Shown piece after piece: positions 1 to 5,185 of a stretch of DNA of 5,185 nt; the first letter of the stretch is position 1; every line of letters begins with the position of its first letter. The notes below the pieces were generated by a model that saw only the letters and a program-made list of their open reading frames with translations, had not been told where the DNA came from and ran no database searches. The position numbers were made by a program, and so were the translations under genes. Origin of the DNA: Alkanindiges sp. (GTDB taxonomy: Bacteria; Pseudomonadota; Gammaproteobacteria; Pseudomonadales; Moraxellaceae); the NCBI GenBank assembly GCA_030152125.1, contig JASLIR010000044.1, forward strand, positions 1-5,185, in the 5' to 3' direction.

Positions 1-2757
1 CAGCTTACGGCCTGGTGCATTATTTCCACCAGTATTATTGCCTTGTCTGCCATTATCAACACGCAGCTGAATAATAAAAACTTTAAACTAAAAAACACCT
101 ATATTGATATTTACCTGCAAATCAACGCCTTTGTATTTGGCTTGATCATTGCTGTTGGCCAGATGTTGCTCGGGCTGGAATCACTGATTAAGGAACCGGT
201 CACGCCCATGGCTTCCGGTTTTTATGTGTTTGATACCATTGTGGTATTTGCACATGTTCTGGCGTTTATTGGTTTAACCATCCGTATCCGCAGTTTTTAC
301 CTGCTGGTATTAACCAGCATGGCGCCCATTCTGGCCCTGCAATTAACCAACTGGCCTACATTCCTGCTGAATGAGCCTTATTTTTTAATTAACGACATTT
401 ATATCCTGTTTATCCTGTTCTGTGGTCACCAGCTGTATAAAACCCGGGATCGCCTAACCTGGCTGATTATCCGCAATGACAACCTGGTAGAACACGCCGA
501 GCAGCAGCGCGGTATTGCCGAGCATGCCTATCGCCAGCTGGAACAGGAAATGCAGGAACGTAAGTCTGTTGAATGGAAGCTGCAGCAAACCAACCAGCGC
601 CTGGAAGAAAAAGTACGCGAACGTACCTTTGATATCCAGCAAATGAATGCCAGCCTGGAAAAATCGCGCCAGAACCTGGAAATGGCGCACCAGACTGCCG
701 GTATTGGCAGCTGGGACTGGGATGTAAAACACCGTACCATTGAAACCAGTAATTTTGACCAGATTCTAGGCTACCAGAACAGCGAAATTAACGAATACAT
801 TAATAATGTCAGCCGGCTGATTCACCCGGAAGACTACCCTGCTGTAAAGAGTGCGATTGTATCGCACCTGCGCAACCATACGGACCGTTATGAAAGTACC
901 TACCGTATCCGCCATAAAAATGGCTACTGGGTATGGGTGCATGACCTGGGCAAGGTCATCCAGCGCGATGCCATCAGCACCAAACCGATTCGTATGGTAG
1001 GGATCCGGCGTAATATTGATGAAGAAAAAAATGCCGCTGAACGTCTGAAACTGTCTGCCAGTGTATTTGACCGCGCGGCCGAGGGTATTTTTATTCTGGA
1101 TCACAAGCTGCACTATGTGGACATCAACCCGCGCTTTGAACAGATTACCGGCGTAAAGCGCGATAAGCTGATTGGCCAGCATGTGTTCCGCTACCGTTCT
1201 GAAAACAACAAAGTGCAAACCCAGCATGTGGAGATTCTTAAATCGCTGATGGAAAGCGGTGAGTTTGAAGGCGACATCAATGAAAAACATACCAGTGGTG
1301 ATGACCTTCCACTGTGGCTGCACATCAATAGCATTAAGAATGACCAGGGCAAAGTCACCCACTACATCGGCATTATTTCTGATTTAACCCAGCGCAAGCT
1401 GGATGAGCAACGCCTGTCCTATCTGGCCAATTATGATTCGCTGACTGACCTGCCTAACCGTAACCTGTTTAAAACCCAGTTACACCAGTTAATGATTGAG
1501 AATAACCAGAAGAAAGAAAAGTTTGCCCTGATCCGCCTGAACATTGACCGCTTCCGCTTCCTCAATGATTCCCTGCAAAATGATGGCGGCGATTTACTGC
1601 TGAAAATGGTGGCCAAGCGCCTGCGTATCGTGACCACCGAATCCATCCTGCTGGCACGCTTGGGTGGGGACGACTTTGCGATTATTTATGAAAGTACCCG
1701 CTACCGTAATTCTGACATCAAGTCGCTGTGCAAAAAAATCATGCAGTCGTTTGAACAGCCATTCACGATTCATGAGCAGGAACTGATTATTAATGTCTCG
1801 ATTGGTATTGCGATGTTCCCGGAGCATGGCCGCCAGGTGGACAGCCTGTCCAACCATGCCGAGCGTGCCCTGCAGGAAGCCAAACGACTGGGTGGCAATA
1901 CCATCCGCTTTTATACCAAGGATGAGCATTTTACTGCGACCAGCCGCGTGAATATGGAAAACGCCCTGCGCAAGGCCATTTTAAATGATGAACTGGTGGT
2001 GCATTACCAGCCTAAGGTGGATGCCAAAACCCGGCGTATTACCGGTTTTGAAGCTCTGGTCCGCTGGCAGCACCCGGAGCATGGCTTAATTTCCCCAGTA
2101 CAGTTTATCCCACTGGCCGAGGAAACCAGCCTAATTTCCAATATTGGTGAAATTGTACTGAACAAAACCTGCGCCCAGCTGCGTGCATGGCAAAGCCTGG
2201 GTTATAACGACATCAAAATTTCGGTCAATGTGGTGGCGCAGCAAATCCAGCGCGGCAACCTGATTGAAGAAATTGACAGTATTATTGATTACTACCAGAT
2301 TGACCCGCGCTTTCTGGAACTGGAAATTACCGAGTCCTCCCTGATGGATGATGCACAGGTGGTGATGCAGGTACTACAGCAGCTTAAAGCACGCCATATC
2401 ACCATTTCACTGGATGACTTTGGTACCGGCTACTCCTCCCTGTCCTACCTGGGCCAGTACCCGATTGATATATTAAAAATTGACCGCTCCTTCATTTCCC
2501 GTACCGATGACCAGCAGCACCAGCAGGCCATTGTTAAAGCCATTCTGGCCATGGGCCATGCCCTGAAAATGAGCGTGGTGGCCGAAGGTGTGGAAACCCA
2601 GCAGCAGGCTGACTTCCTGACCCTGGAAGGCTGCGATACCCTGCAAGGCTTCCTGATCAGCAAACCCTTGCCAGCCGAGGATGCTACCCAGTTCCTGAAA
2701 AACCATTATGCAGCGCAAAGTCTGAATGATCCACTTGCCTCAATAATCATTGATTAG
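1..2757 (+). CDS. Membrane-anchored PAS-PAS-GGDEF-EAL cyclic-di-GMP phosphodiesterase, 5' end outside window
   Basis: The frame is open from base 1 to TAG at 2755-2757, so the true start lies upstream; residues are counted from base 1 (918 visible). Hydrophobic helices lie near 2-20, 37-59, 76-97, 99-117 and 125-145, with basic residues after the first, third and fifth, which places the C-terminal part in the cytoplasm. A coiled coil (about 160-228) leads to two PAS domains (about 230-345 and 348-470), a GGDEF domain (about 474-640) and an EAL domain (about 650-900). The EAL domain keeps the FEALVRW motif (E684), N743, EITE (E775, E778), DDFGTG (D805, D806), K826, E862 and Q882, the set expected for hydrolysis of cyclic-di-GMP to pGpG. 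The GGDEF motif reads GGDDF (555-559), the first metal Asp is Asn (N514), and no RxxD inhibitory site is present, so cyclase activity is doubtful. The PAS and membrane ligands are unknown. By family the protein would lower cyclic-di-GMP and affect motility or biofilm; its specific role is not visible. Confidence 0.95.
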   Translation, partial: QLTAWCIISTSIIALSAIINTQLNNKNFKLKNTYIDIYLQINAFVFGLIIAVGQMLLGLESLIKEPVTPMASGFYVFDTIVVFAHVLAFIGLTIRIRSFYLLVLTSMAPILALQLTNWPTFLLNEPYFLINDIYILFILFCGHQLYKTRDRLTWLIIRNDNLVEHAEQQRGIAEHAYRQLEQEMQERKSVEWKLQQTNQRLEEKVRERTFDIQQMNASLEKSRQNLEMAHQTAGIGSWDWDVKHRTIETSNFDQILGYQNSEINEYINNVSRLIHPEDYPAVKSAIVSHLRNHTDRYESTYRIRHKNGYWVWVHDLGKVIQRDAISTKPIRMVGIRRNIDEEKNAAERLKLSASVFDRAAEGIFILDHKLHYVDINPRFEQITGVKRDKLIGQHVFRYRSENNKVQTQHVEILKSLMESGEFEGDINEKHTSGDDLPLWLHINSIKNDQGKVTHYIGIISDLTQRKLDEQRLSYLANYDSLTDLPNRNLFKTQLHQLMIENNQKKEKFALIRLNIDRFRFLNDSLQNDGGDLLLKMVAKRLRIVTTESILLARLGGDDFAIIYESTRYRNSDIKSLCKKIMQSFEQPFTIHEQELIINVSIGIAMFPEHGRQVDSLSNHAERALQEAKRLGGNTIRFYTKDEHFTATSRVNMENALRKAILNDELVVHYQPKVDAKTRRITGFEALVRWQHPEHGLISPVQFIPLAEETSLISNIGEIVLNKTCAQLRAWQSLGYNDIKISVNVVAQQIQRGNLIEEIDSIIDYYQIDPRFLELEITESSLMDDAQVVMQVLQQLKARHITISLDDFGTGYSSLSYLGQYPIDILKIDRSFISRTDDQQHQQAIVKAILAMGHALKMSVVAEGVETQQQADFLTLEGCDTLQGFLISKPLPAEDATQFLKNHYAAQSLNDPLASIIID

Positions 2758-2778
2758 AAATGTGGCGATAATAAAAAA

Positions 2779-2790
2779 TACTGATCAGTA
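2779..2790. promoter_or_regulatory. Perfect 12-base palindrome, possible operator
   Basis: TACTGATCAGTA is exactly self-complementary and sits between the stop codon of the upstream gene and the promoter of maeB. It is not followed by a T tract on the plus strand and has no room for a loop, so it does not look like a terminator. A dimeric transcription factor site is the natural reading, but I cannot assign a regulator, and a palindrome of this length can occur by chance. Confidence 0.35.
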
Positions 2791-2813
2791 ACCCGATTCC
2801 CCCCAGTTTGAAC

Positions 2814-2842
2814 CTGACAGATTGGTCGATCAATGCTATAGT
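2814..2842 (+). promoter_or_regulatory. Sigma70-type promoter for maeB
   Basis: The -35 box CTGACA (2814-2819) matches TTGACA at five of six positions. The -10 box TATAGT (2837-2842) matches TATAAT at five of six. The spacer is 17 bases, the optimum. TGC (2834-2836) directly before the -10 box makes it an extended -10 element. Transcription would begin near 2849, giving a leader of about 53 bases before the maeB ATG. This supports transcription of maeB independent of the upstream gene. The prediction rests on sequence match only. Confidence 0.7.
2821..2834. promoter_or_regulatory. Imperfect palindrome inside promoter spacer, candidate operator
   Basis: ATTGGTCGATCAAT is self-complementary in six of seven base pairs. 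It lies almost exactly between the -35 and -10 boxes, where a bound protein would block RNA polymerase. The left half (TTGGT) resembles half sites of FadR-subfamily GntR regulators such as PdhR, which respond to central-carbon metabolites, but the right half fits less well and the spacing is shorter. The geometry is seen directly; the operator role and regulator family are inference. Confidence 0.35.
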
Positions 2843-2859
2843 TTGCCACTTGTTTAACC

Positions 2860-2882
2860 TTGCACCTTATCTTGGGGTGCAA
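2860..2882 (+). other. Hairpin in the maeB 5' leader
   Basis: TTGCACC (2860-2866) pairs perfectly with GGTGCAA (2876-2882). Two further G-U pairs can form inside, leaving a five-base loop. The stem ends 19 bases before the ATG, leaving the ribosome binding site free. No U tract follows, so it is not an intrinsic terminator. It begins about 11 bases after the predicted transcription start and could stabilise the mRNA 5' end or serve as a protein site. It is too small and simple to call a riboswitch. Confidence 0.5.
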
Positions 2883-2891
2883 TTCCAAATT

Positions 2892-2897
2892 AGAGAG
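2892..2897 (+). promoter_or_regulatory. Ribosome binding site of maeB
   Basis: The purine run AGAGAG ends four bases before the ATG at 2902. It is only a partial match to the anti-Shine-Dalgarno sequence, but the position is acceptable. Together with the family-typical N-terminus ([15 protein letters not shown]) it fixes the start codon. Confidence 0.55.
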
Positions 2898-2901
2898 CAA
2901 G

Positions 2902-5185
2902 ATGGACGATTTAGCGTTAAAAAAAGCAGCCCTGTATTACCACGAATTCCCACAGCCCGGCAAAATTAGCGTCACTCCAAGCAAGCAGCTCGTCAATCAG
3001 CGCGACTTGGCTCTGGCCTATTCTCCGGGTGTGGCTGCACCTTGTCTGGAAATCGAACGTGATCCAGGCACTGCGGCGTTGTACACTGCTCGCGCTAATT
3101 TGGTCGCCGTTATCACCAATGGTACTGCCGTACTAGGCCTGGGTAACATTGGCCCGCTGGCTTCCAAGCCAGTAATGGAAGGCAAAGGCGTACTGTTCAA
3201 AAAATTTGCCGGTGTTGATGTATTTGACATCGAGATTGCTGAAAACGACCCGGATAAACTGGTTGATATCATTGCCTCGCTGGAACCGACTTTTGGTGGT
3301 ATTAACCTTGAAGACATCAAGGCGCCAGAGTGCTTTTATATCGAGAAAAAACTGCGCGAACGCATGAAAATCCCGGTATTCCATGACGACCAGCACGGTA
3401 CCAGTATCATTGTGGGTTCTGCCCTGTTAAATGCCCTGCAAATTATTAAAAAAGATATTGGCGAGATTAAGATTGTTGCCTCCGGTGCTGGTGCAGCCGC
3501 TATTTCCTGCCTGGATTTGCTGTGTGCACTGGGTGCTAAAAAAGAAAATATTACCGTGGCGGATTCACGCGGCCTGCTGACCAAGGCGCGCCTGAGCAGC
3601 ATGGACGAAAGCAAGGCCCGCTACGCGCAAGACACTGAAGCTACCCAGCTGCATGAAGTGATGAAAGATGCTGATATGTTCCTGGGCCTGTCTGCCGCCG
3701 GTATCCTGACCCCGCAAATGGTCACGGAAATGGCAAAAGACCCGATTATTTTTGCACTAGCTAACCCGAATCCGGAAATTATGCCGGAACATGCACGCGA
3801 AGCCCGTGCTGATGCCATTATTGCCACCGGGCGTTCAGACTACCCGAATCAGGTCAACAACGCACTGTGCTTCCCGTATATTTTCCGTGGTGCACTGGAT
3901 TCTGGTGCTACCACCATTAACGAAGCAATGAAAATTGCCTGTGTGTATGCCATTGCCAGAATGGCACACATCGAGCCGGATGCGTCTACCTACGGTGAAA
4001 CTGCCAAATCGTTTGGCCGTGAATACCTGATTCCGGGCCCGCTGGACCCACGCCTGATTATGGAAATTGCCCCGGCAGTTGCCCAGGCTGCCATGGATTC
4101 CGGTATTGCGACCCGCCCGATTCAGGATTTTGCTGCATATCGCCAAAGGCTGTCCGAGTTTGTATATAACTCTGCCTTCCTGATGAAGCCGATTTTCGCC
4201 CAGGCCAAAACTGATCCAAAGCGGATTGTTTTCTGTGAAGGTGAAGATGAGCGTGTATTGCGTGCGGTACAAATTGTAGGAGACGATGGCCTGGCCAAGC
4301 CAATTCTGGTAGGCCGTCCTTCTGTCATTGCACATAATATCCAGCGTCAGGGCTTGCGCATTCAGGCTGGCCGGGATTTTGAACTGGTAAACCAGGATGA
4401 TGACCCGCGCTATAAGGAATTCTGGCAGCACTACTACAAAATCAAGCAACGCCATGGCGTTGGTGTAGAGCTGGCCAAGCGTGAAGCACGCCGCCGTACC
4501 ACCCTGATCGGCTCGCTGCTGCTACAGTTTGGTTATGCGGACGGCATGATTTGCGGTACCTTTGGCTATTATGACCTGCATCTGGGTTATGTACGCGATG
4601 TAATTGGCACCAAAGCCCATGTGAATAACCTGTACGCCATGAACGTGGTAATGCTGGGTGACCGCAACCTGTTTATTGCCGATACCTACGTTAACCGTCA
4701 TCCAACTGCTGAACAGCTGGCGGAAATGACCCTGCTGGCCGCAGAAGAAGTACGCCGTTTTGGTATTGTGCCTAAAGTGGCCTTGTTGTCGCATTCCAGC
4801 TTTGGTAGTGCCGAAAACGACCCGGATGCCGAAAAAATGCGTCAGGTATTCCGTATCCTGTATGCGCGTGCACCAGACCTGGAAGTGGAAGGCGAAATGC
4901 ATGGCGATGCAGCCATAGATGAATCCGTACGTCTGGCTGAATTCCCGAATTCACGTTACAAGGGCTCTGCCAACCTGCTGATTATGCCAAGCCTGGATGC
5001 TGCCAACATTGCCTTTAACCTGTTAAAGGCAACTGCGGGCAACAACGTAACGATTGGCCCTATCCTGCTGGGTGCTGCCAAGCCGGTGCATATTGTAACG
5101 CCTTCGTCCACTACCCGTCGTATCATCAATATGACCGCGCTGACGGTGGCAGAAATTCACCATGCACAGGCACAGGTTCAATTGA
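2902..5185 (+). CDS. maeB: NADP-dependent malic enzyme with C-terminal phosphotransacetylase-like domain, 3' end outside window
   Basis: This cytoplasmic enzyme oxidatively decarboxylates malate to pyruvate and CO2, normally with NADP+, linking the TCA cycle to pyruvate and supplying NADPH. The malic N-terminal domain (about 15-160) has the likely catalytic Y40 (AYSPGVA) and K95 (MEGK), and metal ligands E137-D138 (NLEDIKAPE) and D162-D163 (FHDDQHGT). The nucleotide-binding domain (about 165-400) carries SGAGAAA (194-200), LANPNPE (286-292) and DYPNQVNN (313-320). A phosphotransacetylase-like domain follows from about 430 ([13 protein letters not shown]) to the end. In characterised MaeB proteins that domain binds acetyl-CoA and inhibits activity rather than making acetyl-phosphate. 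E. coli MaeB is 759 residues; here 761 codons are visible and the frame is still open, so only a short tail should be missing. The TGA at the window's last three bases is out of frame. The gene has its own promoter and lies 144 bases after the upstream stop. NADP preference comes from family membership, not from a diagnostic residue. Confidence 0.96.
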   Translation, partial: MDDLALKKAALYYHEFPQPGKISVTPSKQLVNQRDLALAYSPGVAAPCLEIERDPGTAALYTARANLVAVITNGTAVLGLGNIGPLASKPVMEGKGVLFKKFAGVDVFDIEIAENDPDKLVDIIASLEPTFGGINLEDIKAPECFYIEKKLRERMKIPVFHDDQHGTSIIVGSALLNALQIIKKDIGEIKIVASGAGAAAISCLDLLCALGAKKENITVADSRGLLTKARLSSMDESKARYAQDTEATQLHEVMKDADMFLGLSAAGILTPQMVTEMAKDPIIFALANPNPEIMPEHAREARADAIIATGRSDYPNQVNNALCFPYIFRGALDSGATTINEAMKIACVYAIARMAHIEPDASTYGETAKSFGREYLIPGPLDPRLIMEIAPAVAQAAMDSGIATRPIQDFAAYRQRLSEFVYNSAFLMKPIFAQAKTDPKRIVFCEGEDERVLRAVQIVGDDGLAKPILVGRPSVIAHNIQRQGLRIQAGRDFELVNQDDDPRYKEFWQHYYKIKQRHGVGVELAKREARRRTTLIGSLLLQFGYADGMICGTFGYYDLHLGYVRDVIGTKAHVNNLYAMNVVMLGDRNLFIADTYVNRHPTAEQLAEMTLLAAEEVRRFGIVPKVALLSHSSFGSAENDPDAEKMRQVFRILYARAPDLEVEGEMHGDAAIDESVRLAEFPNSRYKGSANLLIMPSLDAANIAFNLLKATAGNNVTIGPILLGAAKPVHIVTPSSTTRRIINMTALTVAEIHHAQAQVQL

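Noticed and set aside
43..45. TTG as start codon of the GGDEF-EAL gene
   Set aside because: The frame is open back to base 1, the hydrophobic helix at residues 2-20 spans this codon, and no ribosome binding site precedes it. The real start is outside the window.
766..1362. 198-codon open frame on the minus strand
   Set aside because: It lies fully inside the PAS region of the plus-strand gene, has no recognisable domain, and is a reading shadow of a well-supported coding region.
2506..2610. CAG-rich stretches encoding Gln runs (QQHQQ, QQQ)
   Set aside because: They are short and irregular, lie in surface segments of the EAL domain, and show no tandem repeat structure beyond ordinary codon repetition.
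2767..2772. GATAAT as an additional -10 box
   Set aside because: No acceptable -35 hexamer lies 16-18 bases upstream; the TTGATT at 2750-2755 is only 11 bases away.
2860..2882. Leader hairpin as a terminator or attenuator
   Set aside because: It is not followed by a T tract, and no alternative pairing or leader peptide is apparent.
3835..4455. 206-codon open frame on the minus strand within maeB
   Set aside because: It is antisense to conserved malic enzyme and Pta-like sequence, with no family resemblance of its own.
4522..4902. 126-codon open frame on the minus strand within maeB
   Set aside because: It is antisense to the conserved Pta-like domain and its composition is that of a shadow frame.
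5183..5185. TGA at the window end as the maeB stop
   Set aside because: It is out of frame: the frame reads CAA TTG A, so the gene continues beyond the window.

Overview
The window holds two protein genes in the same orientation, both cut by the window edges, separated by a 144-base intergenic region. Base composition looks close to 50% G+C, coding density is high, and the two protein families are typical of Gram-negative Proteobacteria. The malic enzyme reads like those of gamma- or betaproteobacteria. I lean weakly to the Moraxellaceae (relatives of Acinetobacter), with Methylophilaceae-like betaproteobacteria as an alternative. The sequence alone does not settle this.

Bases 1-2757 encode the C-terminal 918 residues of a membrane-bound cyclic-di-GMP signalling protein. 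In order it has at least five transmembrane helices, a long coiled coil, two PAS domains, a GGDEF domain and an EAL domain. The EAL domain keeps every metal and catalytic residue I could place, so phosphodiesterase activity is expected. The GGDEF domain has lost several residues needed for diguanylate cyclase activity and is probably regulatory.

Bases 2758-2901 are the control region of the downstream gene. They hold a perfect 12-base palindrome, a good sigma70-type promoter with an operator-like imperfect palindrome between its -35 and -10 boxes, a 5'-leader hairpin and a modest ribosome binding site. I see no clear terminator for the upstream gene.

Bases 2902-5185 encode MaeB, the long NADP-type malic enzyme with a C-terminal phosphotransacetylase-like domain. 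It is complete at the N-terminus and open at the window end, with 761 full codons visible. It converts malate to pyruvate and CO2 and makes reducing power. Its C-terminal domain lacks the residues used by true phosphotransacetylases and should act as a metabolite sensor.

The two genes have no obvious shared function. The strong promoter in front of maeB suggests it is transcribed independently. I find no mobile element, RNA gene, CRISPR array or convincing new system here. The points most worth checking are the lopsided GGDEF/EAL pair and the compact palindrome-rich maeB control region.
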